Counted from the stretch's first letter, positions 24,446-33,094 are shown. The stretch is DNA of 64,000 bases from an uncultured Clostridia bacterium (GCA_944390495.1 CALXQE010000025.1:1-64000); one strand, 5' to 3'. Notes: generated from the sequence alone by a model not told the origin. Made by a program: numbers and translations.

Positions 24446-24723
24446 CCGTCTGTAATCTCCTTTATCATTTTCTCTACGCCCATATAAGAATCTATTACAT
24501 AAACTCTAAAACCTAAATCTCTTAGCATTCTATGTACTCCGTTTTGCAAAGGACGTGGTTTCTTTCCTTGACTCTTTAACTCTGCAAAACACATTTTGCC
24601 TTTCGGCATCAGTACCAATCTATCCGGTACCCCTGAAAAACCGGGTGACACAAACTTTAAGGCTCGTCCGCCCATTTCCTTTGTCTTTTTTACAAGATAC
24701 TTTTCGATTGCTTTTTCTGTCAT
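24442..24723 (-). CDS. VRR-NUC domain nuclease
   Basis: A 93-residue stand-alone VRR-NUC protein (PF08774): GGRALKFVSPGFSGVPDRLVLMPKG carries the PD, and CFAELKSQGKKPRPLQ the ExK, of the restriction-endonuclease-like active site. Stand-alone phage VRR-NUC enzymes cut branched DNA such as Holliday junctions and are commonly next to an SNF2 helicase, as here. ATG 24723 follows an AAAGGG site. The origin-like repeat block is immediately upstream. Confidence 0.9.
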   Translation of the reverse strand: MTEKAIEKYLVKKTKEMGGRALKFVSPGFSGVPDRLVLMPKGKMCFAELKSQGKKPRPLQNGVHRMLRDLGFRVYVIDSYMGVEKMIKEITDG

Positions 24724-24753
24724 GCCCTCAAACCCTTTCTGAATTTAATTTGC

Positions 24754-25002
24754 GACAAGCGGACAAGTGAAACAAAAATTCTTATATATATACGCGTATA
24801 GGCGTACAGGCGATAAATATATTACCTATATACCTATTTAAAATAAATCAATAGATATTCTTGTCCACTTGTCCCAAATACCGTTTAAACGGCTTTATTA
24901 TGCCATTTTCAAACGGAACAAGATGTGGAACAAGCTATGGAACAAGATTTTTCTTGTTCCACATCCTCCATATCTTGTTCCAAATATTATTCAGCTTGTT
25001 CC
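24754..25002. repeat. Origin-like cluster of direct and inverted repeats with AT-rich core
   Basis: Between VRR-NUC and the primase: GGACAAGTG (24761-24769) and its complement CACTTGTCC (24866-24874) flank an AT-rich stretch with palindrome TATACGCGTATA (24789-24800). Palindrome CCGTTTAAACGG follows (24881-24892). Then come three GGAACAAG copies at 12-base period (24915, 24927, 24939) and three CTTGTTCC copies at 21-base period (24953, 24974, 24995); the last lies in the end of the primase gene. Iterons, palindromes and an AT-rich core among replication genes suggest a replication origin. Confidence 0.5.
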
Positions 25003-27360
25003 AGGCTTTTTGCTTCGTCCATATACCCTCTGTCGTCCGTATATAGGCATACGTTGTAATTCGCCCTTTTCCCAATCTTCCATCTTAGCCATAATAGCAG
25101 CTATTTCATAAGAGTCTTTTTTGCTCATATCAGATTGATTTTTCCCAAAACATTCGCACCATATTTCAATGTTAGATACTGTTTCACGCCTTATACTTCC
25201 ACTTACCTCGCCACCAAAATCAGAACCATTTAAATAATTTCTTCGCTCGTATAAATCCATGCTCCCCCAATTTTCCGGTAGCATTTTATCAAGGTATGTA
25301 CGCACTATTCCCTCACGTTCGTCGCTTTCAAGTGCCGCAGTCTGTTCATCTGCTGCCATTTTAGCCTCCAAACCCTCAAGATACAGTTTTTCACCATCAT
25401 TATACAGGCTCATAGCCTCCGCCCAAATCTGCTCCGTCAAAGACTCTGTAATGTCCCAGGGCTTTTTATCACACTTGCCTGTTATCTTTACAGGCCAAAA
25501 ACGACGATTACCCGTAAGGTCACGCAAAAAGCCGCTTTCTGCGTTTGTGGAACCAACAATGATACACTGTCTTGGGTGGTTTTCAACGCTTATTCCATAG
25601 CTTGCACGGTATTTGTCATCTACTCTTGATATAAATGACTTAATTGTTTCAACCTCCATTTTCCGCATACCTGCAAGCTCCCCAAGCTCCAATATCCAGT
25701 ATCCCTGCAATTTTTCGGGGCCTGACTTATCTTTCATATCAGTAACCGTTAAGCTATCCGAAAACCATTTACCCGCAAGACGTGCAAAGAAAGTTGATTT
25801 ACCTATACCTTGCGGCCCGTTAAGAATTAATACAGTATCAAATTTAGTTCCCGGGTGATAAATGCGAGCTACGGCCGCAACCAAAGATTTACGTATGACT
25901 GCCCTTGTATAGGCATTATCCTCAGCACCTAAATAATCTATTAATAATGTATCCACTCTCTTTACTCCATCCCACTGGGGTAAATTTTTAAGATACTCTC
26001 TTATAGGGTGATATATCCTTTCCGATGCTGCTGTAATTAACGCATCCTTTGTTTTAGTAGGTGCATATATTCCATATTTACGGTTTATATATACTTTAAG
26101 TGCTGCGTAATCTGAATCATTCCATCCCGGCTTTATCTGCTCCCATGGGAGTGGGCCTCTGGCGTCGATACCGTCTCTATGACTGTTATATGATATATAT
26201 TTTAATTCACTATCATGACGCATTATCAGCATTAAATTGTCAAGTGACGGCGTGAAATTACCTTTTGAGTCAACCTCCAAATCTGCCTGCCACCCGTCAC
26301 CTTCACCAAAATCCTCCGCAATACTTTCCGTTTTCTCCTTGGCAATAAGTATTTTTACATTCTTATCTTTCGCGGCTGTTTCAGACATTTTTAGAAATGA
26401 CGGCAGTTTATTTACCGGTGTATCTTCCTTTGCCTGTGCATCAAGTTCACCATATTTATGTATTCTCACAAGGTCAAAACTGTTACAAAGCTTAGCTGAC
26501 GCAGGATCAGTGGCATGATTTGAGTACGCAAACTTGCCGTTTTCATACACTACAAGCCCTGCGGAACTTGAACCGTCAATGTAGGTATATCTGTCACCTG
26601 TATTACATTTTTCATACACATCAGGTAAATATTTTTCTATACAATCATATATATTGTATGTACGGCAAAAAGCACCTATAATACCTCTTTTCTCTGTCGG
26701 ATCTTCCTGCTTTTTTACCTGTCTATCGATAGCCTTTACTGTCCTTGAAGATACGGGCCAACTTGTAACGTTTCTCCAATCTTCATATTTATTAAGGCAC
26801 TCATCTACATCAAGCGGTGCATTGTCTTCATGCTCAAATACATACTCCCCATCTATACTGGTGGATGGCCAATACATAAGTCTGTGGGGCTGATACGTTG
26901 TATCATCAAACATATCAATACCTATTTCATACGCTGTCTTTCTTGCAACCGCTTCATATTCATCCGGTGTACATGGTCTTGACAAGGGTATAACAAGTCT
27001 GTAACGTGGTTTTTCGGGTGTATGCTTGTGCGTTGAGTATATGCAATATGAAAAACCAAAAAACATAGAAATACTATCTATAAAATCTTCTGATGCAAAA
27101 TCCGCATCAAGTGTAAGTAATGTTCTGTTTTTTATACTTCCCTGTTTTCTGCTTCCGTCCTTTACTTCACCGCCTACAAATCCGCCTACATCCTTTATAT
27201 CGTCCTGCTGTGATTTTTGCATGTTAAAATATTCACCCTGGGTTTCACTTGTTCGTGTTGTAGTAGAAAGACGTTTCACAAGTTCATCCCATGATATTTT
27301 TGTGTTTTTCCACAACTTAGCTTTTCTGCTCTGTCCGGTTGCTATTATCACGTTTCTCAC
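24991..27360 (-). CDS. Primase-helicase, virulence-associated E (VapE) family
   Basis: A 789-residue protein. Residues about 60-190 look like an archaeo-eukaryotic primase-type domain: LLTLDADFA, STHKHTPEKPRYRLVIPL and PHRLMYWPST. About 430-640 is the VapE helicase (PF05272) with LILNGPQGIGKSTFFARLAG as Walker A, WILELGELAGM as Walker B region, and SYGISVENHPRQCIIVGSTN and GNRRFWPV. It would prime and unwind DNA for the phage polymerase encoded just upstream. The C-terminal tail ends inside the repeat cluster. Confidence 0.9.
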   Translation of the reverse strand: MRNVIIATGQSRKAKLWKNTKISWDELVKRLSTTTRTSETQGEYFNMQKSQQDDIKDVGGFVGGEVKDGSRKQGSIKNRTLLTLDADFASEDFIDSISMFFGFSYCIYSTHKHTPEKPRYRLVIPLSRPCTPDEYEAVARKTAYEIGIDMFDDTTYQPHRLMYWPSTSIDGEYVFEHEDNAPLDVDECLNKYEDWRNVTSWPVSSRTVKAIDRQVKKQEDPTEKRGIIGAFCRTYNIYDCIEKYLPDVYEKCNTGDRYTYIDGSSSAGLVVYENGKFAYSNHATDPASAKLCNSFDLVRIHKYGELDAQAKEDTPVNKLPSFLKMSETAAKDKNVKILIAKEKTESIAEDFGEGDGWQADLEVDSKGNFTPSLDNLMLIMRHDSELKYISYNSHRDGIDARGPLPWEQIKPGWNDSDYAALKVYINRKYGIYAPTKTKDALITAASERIYHPIREYLKNLPQWDGVKRVDTLLIDYLGAEDNAYTRAVIRKSLVAAVARIYHPGTKFDTVLILNGPQGIGKSTFFARLAGKWFSDSLTVTDMKDKSGPEKLQGYWILELGELAGMRKMEVETIKSFISRVDDKYRASYGISVENHPRQCIIVGSTNAESGFLRDLTGNRRFWPVKITGKCDKKPWDITESLTEQIWAEAMSLYNDGEKLYLEGLEAKMAADEQTAALESDEREGIVRTYLDKMLPENWGSMDLYERRNYLNGSDFGGEVSGSIRRETVSNIEIWCECFGKNQSDMSKKDSYEIAAIMAKMEDWEKGELQRMPIYGRQRVYGRSKKPGTS

Positions 27361-27361
27361 C

Positions 27362-29326
27362 TCAATCCTTCATATAAAAGTCACATTCATATCCGTCTGC
27401 ATTAAGTGGAAGTCCTTTCGCCCATTTCGGTACTCTACACATGACTTTTACTATTTCATCTACACTGCTCATTCCCTTAGGTACATCAAGGATCACCTCA
27501 TCATGCACATGAAAATTTATCTCAAACCCATGTTCTTCAAGATTTATTATACTTTCCGCAAGACAATCACGTGCAAACGCCTGAACAATATTCTCTGTCA
27601 GTTTTCCGCCCCATGTATCCAGCCTTTGGTATTTATTTTCCTTAATACCCATATATGTAACGGCACTTTTACCAAATTTATTAATGCCAATCTGCGGCTT
27701 AACATAGGCGATACAGCGTCCTGATGGTAATTTGATAAATAATATACCTGATTTTTTAAAGAAGGATATTCCGTGCTTAATCGTCGTTGGTTTACCCTCT
27801 ATAGCATCTACGGCGGCTCTTTCAACAGCTTCCCAAAAAGAGGTTATTGCGGGATTTGATTTTCTCCATTTATCAACAATAGGCTGCAGTTCATCTTCCT
27901 GAAGCCCCATTTTTAATGCACCCATATTCTTCATAGCTCCCACTCCACCGCCGTAACCTAATGCAAGTTCTGCAATTTTACCTTTTTGCCTTAAAGGGTC
28001 GCCCTTTTTTATACTTTCAACAGGCACAGAAAACATTTGACTTGCTGAAGCTTCGTAAATTTTCCCGTGTCCGTTAAACACATCCAATCTCCATTGTTCA
28101 TCTGCAAGATACGCAAGCACTCTCGCCTCAATAGCTGAAAAGTCTGCTACTATAAACCGTCTGCCTTCACTGGGTATAATAGCTGTTCTGATAAGCTCAG
28201 ACAGCGTTTTCGGTGTATTATCGTACAGCATTTCAAATATCTCAAAATTACCCGTTTTCACCGTTTCACGGGCGTAATCTAAGTCTTTTAAATGGTTTTG
28301 CGGCAGATTTTGCGGCTGTATCAGCCTGCCGGCCCAACGCCCTGTCCTTCCTGCACCATAAAACTGTAAAAGCCCCCTAATTCGCCCATCACTGCACAAA
28401 CTTCGTTTCATAGCCTCATACTTTGTTACAGATGTTTTTCCGATTAAAGACCTAAGTTCAAGAACCCGCTTTGCCTTCATCGAAATATCACGTAAAAGAA
28501 GTTCTTTGATACTCTCTTTATTAAGGCTGTCTATTTTTTGACCCGTTTCCTCCTCAAGCCAATTTTTAAGCTGCACAACTGATTTAGGATTTTCAATGCC
28601 TGTAATACGCCTTAATTCATTAAGGCACATATCACCGTAAATATTGCTGAATTCAATCGCTTTGTCAACGAATGAAATATCTATACCTACGCCCCTGTCA
28701 TTTATGCTTTGATCAAATTCCCATAATTTTTGTTCACTTTCCTTAACAGGAAAACGTGACAGCTTCTTTTTAATAGCTCTTTCAACCTCTACATCCTGTT
28801 TACAGTAATCTTTAAACATCTGCCATTTGTCCGGGGCATCATAGGACCTGTGACGATATTCACCGTCGACCTCAATTATTTCAAGCTGTGACATATCCTT
28901 TTTCACTTTAATAGGTTTAGAAAAATAGTCGATAAGGCTTTTTCCTCGTTTATCCTTCCTTTGTTCAAGATTCAATATATCTGCAACACCCGCAAGACTT
29001 TGGGGCAGTCCTAATTCAAGAGCATGTACCATACTACACCGCCATTGTCCTGGATTAAGCACTATTCCATAGTACTTTTGTATGCAAACCCTCTCAAAAT
29101 TTGCATTGAACGCCGTTTTTATTACATTTTCATCGGTCAAGGCTCTTTTTACCTCATCCGGCAGAGCCTCCCCCATGTCCACATCAATTATCTGTACGGG
29201 TTCATCATCAAAGGCATAAGCAAATAAAAGTATTTTAAAATCAGGGGCATCAGCATACGCATATACCCCTGACTTCACTAAATCAATACTTGAATACGTT
29301 TCAATATCAATGCTTATTGATGTCAT
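27362..29326 (-). CDS. Phage DNA polymerase, family A
   Basis: A 654-residue polymerase. The N-terminus has the 3'-5' exonuclease motif SIDIETYSSIDL (DxE). Polymerase motif A is FIVADFSAIEARVLAYLA, motif B RQKGKIAELALGYGGGVGAM, and motif C INFHVHDEVILDV, all with the expected catalytic Asp residues (PF00476). No 5'-3' exonuclease domain is present, as usual for phage enzymes. It replicates phage DNA with the VapE protein (2 bases apart) and the DUF2815 ssDNA-binding protein upstream. Confidence 0.93.
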   Translation of the reverse strand: MTSISIDIETYSSIDLVKSGVYAYADAPDFKILLFAYAFDDEPVQIIDVDMGEALPDEVKRALTDENVIKTAFNANFERVCIQKYYGIVLNPGQWRCSMVHALELGLPQSLAGVADILNLEQRKDKRGKSLIDYFSKPIKVKKDMSQLEIIEVDGEYRHRSYDAPDKWQMFKDYCKQDVEVERAIKKKLSRFPVKESEQKLWEFDQSINDRGVGIDISFVDKAIEFSNIYGDMCLNELRRITGIENPKSVVQLKNWLEEETGQKIDSLNKESIKELLLRDISMKAKRVLELRSLIGKTSVTKYEAMKRSLCSDGRIRGLLQFYGAGRTGRWAGRLIQPQNLPQNHLKDLDYARETVKTGNFEIFEMLYDNTPKTLSELIRTAIIPSEGRRFIVADFSAIEARVLAYLADEQWRLDVFNGHGKIYEASASQMFSVPVESIKKGDPLRQKGKIAELALGYGGGVGAMKNMGALKMGLQEDELQPIVDKWRKSNPAITSFWEAVERAAVDAIEGKPTTIKHGISFFKKSGILFIKLPSGRCIAYVKPQIGINKFGKSAVTYMGIKENKYQRLDTWGGKLTENIVQAFARDCLAESIINLEEHGFEINFHVHDEVILDVPKGMSSVDEIVKVMCRVPKWAKGLPLNADGYECDFYMKD

Positions 29327-29335
29327 TTATGTACC

Positions 29336-29887
29336 TCATCCTAAAAAGTCATCCTCATCATCGTTATACAATCCCGCAAAATCATCTTCAGCTCTGCTGC
29401 GGCCTCCCAACGGTTCACCGTCACGGGTTTTCATAAGATTATTAAGCCCACAGGCAATACCCTTATTACCGTTACTGTTAAAAGCGTAAAAATTGATTGA
29501 GGCATGGCCGTAACAGCCACTGTAAAATTCTGTCGTATCCATAATAGGTCTTCGTTGTTTATCAACAATACCCGGTGCAGTTTTACAGTTTGCGTTTATA
29601 AAATAACATCCTGCATAATTTTCATCATCCTCACGTTCTACGTCTCCGTCACGAAGAGGTAATTTTAAACTCGCTGGTATCTTTCCACCAAACTTTGAAA
29701 TACCAGATTGCTTTGCTGCGTCGATTGCCTTTTTTATTGTATTTATCGTCTTAGTGTCCGTTTTTGGTATCAGGATTGATACTGAATACTTTTCATCTCC
29801 GCCATTTACAGCTGCTGGCTCCCATACATGTGCATAAGAAAATCTTACTTCTCCTGTAACTACTTTTGTTTCTTGATTGTTTTGCAT
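29336..29887 (-). CDS. DUF2815 single-strand DNA-binding-like protein
   Basis: A 183-residue protein matching DUF2815 (PF10991): VVTGEVRFSYAHVWEP, EKYSVSILIPKTDTKTI, PLRDGDVER, FYSGCYGHASINFYAFN and GIACGLNNLMKTRDGEPLGG. The acidic end (DDEDDFLG) is typical of SSB-like proteins that recruit partners through their tail. Family members are related to the T7 gp2.5-type ssDNA-binding proteins and sit beside DUF2800 and the polymerase in prophages of this type. Confidence 0.88.
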   Translation of the reverse strand: MQNNQETKVVTGEVRFSYAHVWEPAAVNGGDEKYSVSILIPKTDTKTINTIKKAIDAAKQSGISKFGGKIPASLKLPLRDGDVEREDDENYAGCYFINANCKTAPGIVDKQRRPIMDTTEFYSGCYGHASINFYAFNSNGNKGIACGLNNLMKTRDGEPLGGRSRAEDDFAGLYNDDEDDFLG

Positions 29888-29902
29888 AATTTTATCTCCT
29901 TT

Positions 29903-31066
29903 TTATATTATCTCCTTAAAATCCTCTGCCGCCTTTTGAGCAGTGTTTATCTCCGGACGTTTGTCCTCCATCTTTACCAATGTTGGCTTGCCTTGTGGTT
30001 TTATAACGCATCCGCCTAATAATTCATTAAACTTTTTCTTACTGAGCAGTGTCTCTATTTTGGATATACCTAAAATCTCTTTTGTATATATGTCCTGCTC
30101 ACTGTAACCCTTTTCAGTCAATATTCTTGCTATTTTTTCATCTGATACTGAATATTTACGATTACTTCTACCCTCTACAACTTTAAATCCAGGATACTTT
30201 ATGCCTTTGTTAACAGCTTGATTTAAAGCATATTCTTTAACAAGCTTACTCCATATTGCAAGACGCTCTGACTGGTCAATTATTTCAGCTATTTCATCAA
30301 TGGATAACTCTGCGGGTGGTCTAAACTCCATAGCCGCCATACGACATTTTTCTTCTGCATACGCACGACATATAGGACGTGCTTTGCAAAATCCATCGTC
30401 ACAATGCTCACCTGCATGACATTCATCAGTCCCACTATCGGCAAAAGCAGCTTTTGGTATAACACTCTTTCCCCATTTCAGAAGGTATTCACAAGTGAGT
30501 TCTTCTGTATCAATATTATCAAGTCTTGGCTGAAAAATCGTTGTACATATTTTCTGTGTATCAAACAGAAAACCATATTCGGATACAGCCCCAAGAGCAT
30601 ATAAGCGTAATTGAGGATTTTCTTTTGCTGATACTTTAACTCCTTGACCGTATTTAAGGTCTATAATTTCAATAGTATCACCACCGATTATAAGTGCGTC
30701 ACCTGTACCAAATCCGCCCGGAACCCATTCAGAAAAATTAAGAATTTGTTCAAGCTGTACTATCGTATCAGAAAAGCGACCTTTCAAGGCGTTGTATCTT
30801 TCCAACACAAAATCTCTGTAAGAGTCTGTGTATTCTTCCATATCCTCAGTAATTTCAAGATCCTTTATAATTTTGTGGTACTGTACTCTTGTGATCTGAT
30901 TAAGTGCAAGCCTTAGCTTTGCCTCGCCTAAAGCATGGGCCGCAGTACCCTCAGCCGCATATGTACTTATTGTGTCCTCAAATCCCTGTTCTAAAGTTAT
31001 AGAACCCGGACAATTAAGCCATTTCTTAGCACCGGAGGCCGAAAGTTTTGCGTGATTCTCAGGCAT
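29903..31066 (-). CDS. DUF2800 protein, RecB/Cas4-like nuclease
   Basis: A 387-residue protein. It starts with the family pattern HAKLSASGAKKWLNCPGSITLEQGF and YAAEGTAAHALGE. GTGDALIIGGDTIEIIDLKYGQG is the PD-(D/E)xK core of the RecB/Cas4 nuclease fold, and the CHAGEHCDDGFCKARPICRAYAEE cysteines fit an iron-sulfur cluster site. DUF2800 (PF10926) proteins are encoded with DUF2815 and phage polymerase and probably process DNA ends in replication or recombination. Confidence 0.88.
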   Translation of the reverse strand: MPENHAKLSASGAKKWLNCPGSITLEQGFEDTISTYAAEGTAAHALGEAKLRLALNQITRVQYHKIIKDLEITEDMEEYTDSYRDFVLERYNALKGRFSDTIVQLEQILNFSEWVPGGFGTGDALIIGGDTIEIIDLKYGQGVKVSAKENPQLRLYALGAVSEYGFLFDTQKICTTIFQPRLDNIDTEELTCEYLLKWGKSVIPKAAFADSGTDECHAGEHCDDGFCKARPICRAYAEEKCRMAAMEFRPPAELSIDEIAEIIDQSERLAIWSKLVKEYALNQAVNKGIKYPGFKVVEGRSNRKYSVSDEKIARILTEKGYSEQDIYTKEILGISKIETLLSKKKFNELLGGCVIKPQGKPTLVKMEDKRPEINTAQKAAEDFKEII

Positions 31067-31067
31067 G

Positions 31068-31454
31068 TCACTTCACCGCCTCTATCATTTCTATCGCCTT
31101 ATCATATTCTTCAGGCGGTATGTCTGTAACCTTTTGATACCCCATGTCACTAAGAATACCTTTTGCTACCGCATTGCCCTTTGACTTTGCTATATCTCCA
31201 AAGGCTGCTCTTATCTGCTCCATTGTATATTTTACTGTTTCAGAGGGCTTCATAATAGACCCCGTATCCTTATCATCCGACATTGCAGAAACTGTTTGTT
31301 CTTCTCTTTGTATGTGAGCTCTTTTTTCAACCCATTCCTTGTTTATATTATCATTCATAGGCCTGTTTATTGCCTGGCTCATACTGTACATCATATCAAA
31401 TACAGTTCTGTTACCGTCAAAATCTTTCTGATCAAGTTTTAATATAATTTGCAT
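31068..31454 (-). CDS. Phage early protein, function unknown
   Basis: A 128-residue protein (MQIILKLDQKDFDGNRTVFDMMYSMSQ, later SVETVKYTMEQIRAAFGDIAKSKGN-like text with KGILSDMGYQKVTDIPPEEY). The second half resembles the short helical 'rRNA biogenesis protein rrp5'-labelled family seen beside DUF2800 in Clostridia prophages, a misleading name with no demonstrated role. Overlaps the upstream gene by 16 bases and lies 2 bases from DUF2800. Confidence 0.6.
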   Translation of the reverse strand: MQIILKLDQKDFDGNRTVFDMMYSMSQAINRPMNDNINKEWVEKRAHIQREEQTVSAMSDDKDTGSIMKPSETVKYTMEQIRAAFGDIAKSKGNAVAKGILSDMGYQKVTDIPPEEYDKAIEMIEAVK

Positions 31455-32089
31455 TTTTTATTCTTCCTCCTGTTTCTTTCATTGTGTATCCCTTGTGCCA
31501 CTCCAAGCTGAAAACAAAGGGCACTGAAAACATTTATATATGTATCGTGCGGGAATCTTTCCTTTAACAATTCAGTGATAGTGAGAATGTTGCCACCTGA
31601 ACCTACTACCTCAGGATTTTCAATGGCTTTGAACACTATACTGTATAGTCCGCTTTTACGTGCCTTCTCAATAGTCCTTCTGTGATATTCTTCTTTTCGT
31701 TGCTTTTCTTCCGCAATCCGTATGAGTTCTGATTCAATTTCATTTGCGGTTTCCTCATGAATTTTTTCATAATGCACTACTTCAGTAAATTGGCTGCCAC
31801 AATATCTCGCAAACCAAGCTGCATAATGATTAGGTATATCATGTTCCATATCCATAAAGCATTGAACGAAATCGCATTCAATTGGGATATTTTCCGTTTC
31901 TTTTGCCCAAATTGTACTGTACGCATAGGCACCCCGTACCAAATTTTTATATGCACAAAATTTGCTTTCATCCTTATACACATCGTAAGATATGCGTTTT
32001 TCCACCCTTGAATACAGCCATTGTTGAAATGCACGCCTTTTTTCATTTGTCAAAGGCTGTAAGCATAGGTTTTTTATTTCATCCGTCAT
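31439..32089 (-). CDS. Phage early protein, function unknown
   Basis: A 216-residue soluble protein. N-terminal residues 1-120 are mixed with many aromatics (VEKRISYDVYKDESKFCAYKNLVRGAYAYSTIWAKE). Residues 115-160 are a charged helix (ANEIESELIRIAEEKQRKEEYHRR), and the end is basic (NRRKNKKCKLY). No domain is recognised. An AAGGGAG site precedes ATG 32089. A consensus rightward promoter overlaps its initiation region, pointing away from it. Confidence 0.55.
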   Translation of the reverse strand: MTDEIKNLCLQPLTNEKRRAFQQWLYSRVEKRISYDVYKDESKFCAYKNLVRGAYAYSTIWAKETENIPIECDFVQCFMDMEHDIPNHYAAWFARYCGSQFTEVVHYEKIHEETANEIESELIRIAEEKQRKEEYHRRTIEKARKSGLYSIVFKAIENPEVVGSGGNILTITELLKERFPHDTYINVFSALCFQLGVAQGIHNERNRRKNKKCKLY

Positions 32090-32118
32090 TTGACAAAACT
32101 CCCTTTCTGTAGTATAAT
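32090..32118 (+). promoter_or_regulatory. Consensus rightward promoter of a short RNA
   Basis: Plus strand TTGACA (32090-32095), 17-base spacer, TATAAT (32113-32118), identical to consensus in both boxes, but with no rightward gene downstream. Confidence 0.8.
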
Positions 32119-32124
32119 TAATAA

Positions 32125-32186
32125 AAAGATATATTTCTTAATTATTGTTGACCGTTTGAGTTGCCGCTCGACGGTCTTTTTTCTTT
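32125..32186 (+). ncRNA. Candidate short RNA antisense to the 44-residue gene
   Basis: Predicted RNA of about 60 bases from the promoter at 32090-32118 to the terminator hairpin GACCGT/ACGGTC (32150-32155 and 32171-32176, with an inner GAG/CTC) followed by TTTTTT. It covers the last dozen codons of the leftward 32142-32276 gene. Same layout as the short RNAs at 3.6 and 13.4 kb. Confidence 0.55.
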
Positions 32187-32276
32187 CATCTCTCTTACGA
32201 AATTAAGTACATCTAACTTTATATAATAAGGAAGAGTCCTAAATTCCTTCATAATTTCCTGCATAACTTTATCCAT
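32142..32276 (-). CDS. 44-residue phage protein, possibly DUF2281/antitoxin-like
   Basis: ATG 32274-32276 follows a strong AAGGAG site. The peptide reads MDKVMQEIMKEFRTLPYYIK, then LDVLNFVREMKEKR and a polar Ser/Asn/Gln tail. The core resembles the LPxxxxxEVLDFxxFLxxK pattern of small DUF2281-type proteins, some of which act as antitoxins, but it is too short to be sure. Its 3' end is covered by a convergent short RNA. No toxin neighbour is identified. Confidence 0.55.
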   Translation of the reverse strand: MDKVMQEIMKEFRTLPYYIKLDVLNFVREMKEKRPSSGNSNGQQ

Positions 32277-32389
32277 CTTAAGTACTCCTTTCGTTTAATT
32301 TTTAGGTCTTTTCGTTAAATACTCTTCAAGTTTATTCTCACCCCCTAACGTTGATATTTTATAGGTTGTCTATATAATGAAATTATTTT

Positions 32390-32626
32390 CTAAGACAACC
32401 CGTAATAGTGTGGAAACATCAATATCTTATTAAATAAGTCATACCACGCTTTTTCTTTTTCGTACGCATTCGCTTCTTCTTCGGTAAGTCCGTCGCGTTC
32501 ATCATCGCATACTGCATCATCGCCGTCTATACAAGACCAATCATCATCATAAACAGAATCGTCATTGTCTATACAACACCAATCATCATCTATGCAAGAC
32601 AAATTATCAACTTCATATTTTGGCAT
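32390..32626 (-). CDS. Highly acidic, cysteine-containing repeat protein
   Basis: A 78-residue protein with 24 Asp/Glu and only five Lys/Arg. The N-terminal half holds near-tandem 14-residue units of the form DDDWxCIDxDDxVx, giving several Cys and two Trp. The C-terminal half is helical (LTEEEANAYEKEKAWYDLFNKIL). Nothing similar comes to mind. Strong negative charge in a small phage early protein can mean DNA mimicry (for example inhibitors of host nucleases), or metal binding through the Cys/Asp clusters; both are guesses. Confidence 0.6.
   Translation of the reverse strand: MPKYEVDNLSCIDDDWCCIDNDDSVYDDDWSCIDGDDAVCDDERDGLTEEEANAYEKEKAWYDLFNKILMFPHYYGLS
32524..32608 (-). repeat. 42-bp tandem repeat in the acidic gene
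   Basis: Segments starting at 32525 and 32567 share about 24 bases (GTCTATACAA...CCAATCATCATC) at exactly 42-base spacing, coding the 14-residue DDDWxCID unit; a third partial unit follows. Confidence 0.7.
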
Positions 32627-32634
32627 AAATTTAA

Positions 32635-32802
32635 TTACTCCTCTCTGATTATTTTTGCAACGCTCATTTCAAGAGGTCTTTTTGATTTTATGCGGTTTAC
32701 AATACCGTAACCCTTTGACATGTATTCTTTAATCGCTTTGCTGTCGTCAGCATTTAAAATAACCGCCTCATTGCTATTTACCATTACAGTGTATTTGTTC
32801 AT
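32635..32802 (-). CDS. Small phage early protein, function unknown
   Basis: A 55-residue protein (MNKYTVMVNSNEAVILNADD, then KAIKEYMSKGYGIVNRIKSKRP). The start at ATG 32800-32802 has GGAAGGAG 8 bases upstream; an earlier in-frame ATG at 32820 lies inside the preceding gene and lacks a site. No domain recognised. Short beta-beta-alpha-like composition. Confidence 0.55.
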   Translation of the reverse strand: MNKYTVMVNSNEAVILNADDSKAIKEYMSKGYGIVNRIKSKRPLEMSVAKIIREE

Positions 32803-32803
32803 T

Positions 32804-32995
32804 CTAACAACTCCTTCCATTGCATAGTGTTAATGCTTGTTCCCACTGTTTTTCTAATGTTGAGCTATTATCAATAACTGGTTCAGCTCCATTCCTTGTA
32901 TGATTTGCAAGCATTCTTGCAACTTCTAACAACCTTGAAGCGTCTGACTTACTCATAGTAAATACCACTCCGCAAATTTGTATCTTTTCAAACAT
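32804..32995 (-). CDS. Small phage early protein, function unknown
   Basis: A 63-residue protein (MFEKIQICGVVFTMSKSDASRLLEVARMLANHTRNG, then TLEKQWEQALTLCNGRSC). The ATG overlaps the stop of the upstream 27-residue gene as TAATG, so the two are coupled. Two helices and a Cys end; no recognised family. Confidence 0.55.
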   Translation of the reverse strand: MFEKIQICGVVFTMSKSDASRLLEVARMLANHTRNGAEPVIDNSSTLEKQWEQALTLCNGRSC

Positions 32996-33078
32996 TATCT
33001 ATCCTCCTTCCATAGCATACCGCTTATAATTATTCCGACACCAAATCCAAACAGGGCCGCACCTAAAAACATCATCAT
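32995..33078 (-). CDS. 27-residue single-pass membrane peptide
   Basis: ATG 33076-33078 has an excellent AGGAGG site 8 bases upstream. The peptide is MMMFLGAALFGFGVGIIISG followed by MLWKEDR: one glycine-zipper-like membrane helix and a short charged end. Its stop overlaps the next start. Small membrane peptides in early phage operons can be superinfection-exclusion or toxin-like proteins; there is no direct evidence for either. Confidence 0.6.
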   Translation of the reverse strand: MMMFLGAALFGFGVGIIISGMLWKEDR

Positions 33079-33094
33079 TTGTGATTCCTCCTTA

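Noticed and set aside
24915-25002. Regularly spaced short repeats that could be taken for a CRISPR array
   Set aside because: Units are only 8 bases, change orientation halfway, and have gaps of 4 and 13 bases with no spacer-like length; no cas genes are present.
27026-27724. A 232-codon rightward frame
   Set aside because: It lies fully opposite the primase and polymerase genes, whose catalytic motifs are intact; it has no ribosome site and a shadow-like composition.
32277-32389. Short leftward frame just before the 44-residue gene
   Set aside because: The frame ending in KRPKN lacks a start codon after an upstream TAG; the GTG alternative gives only eight codons.
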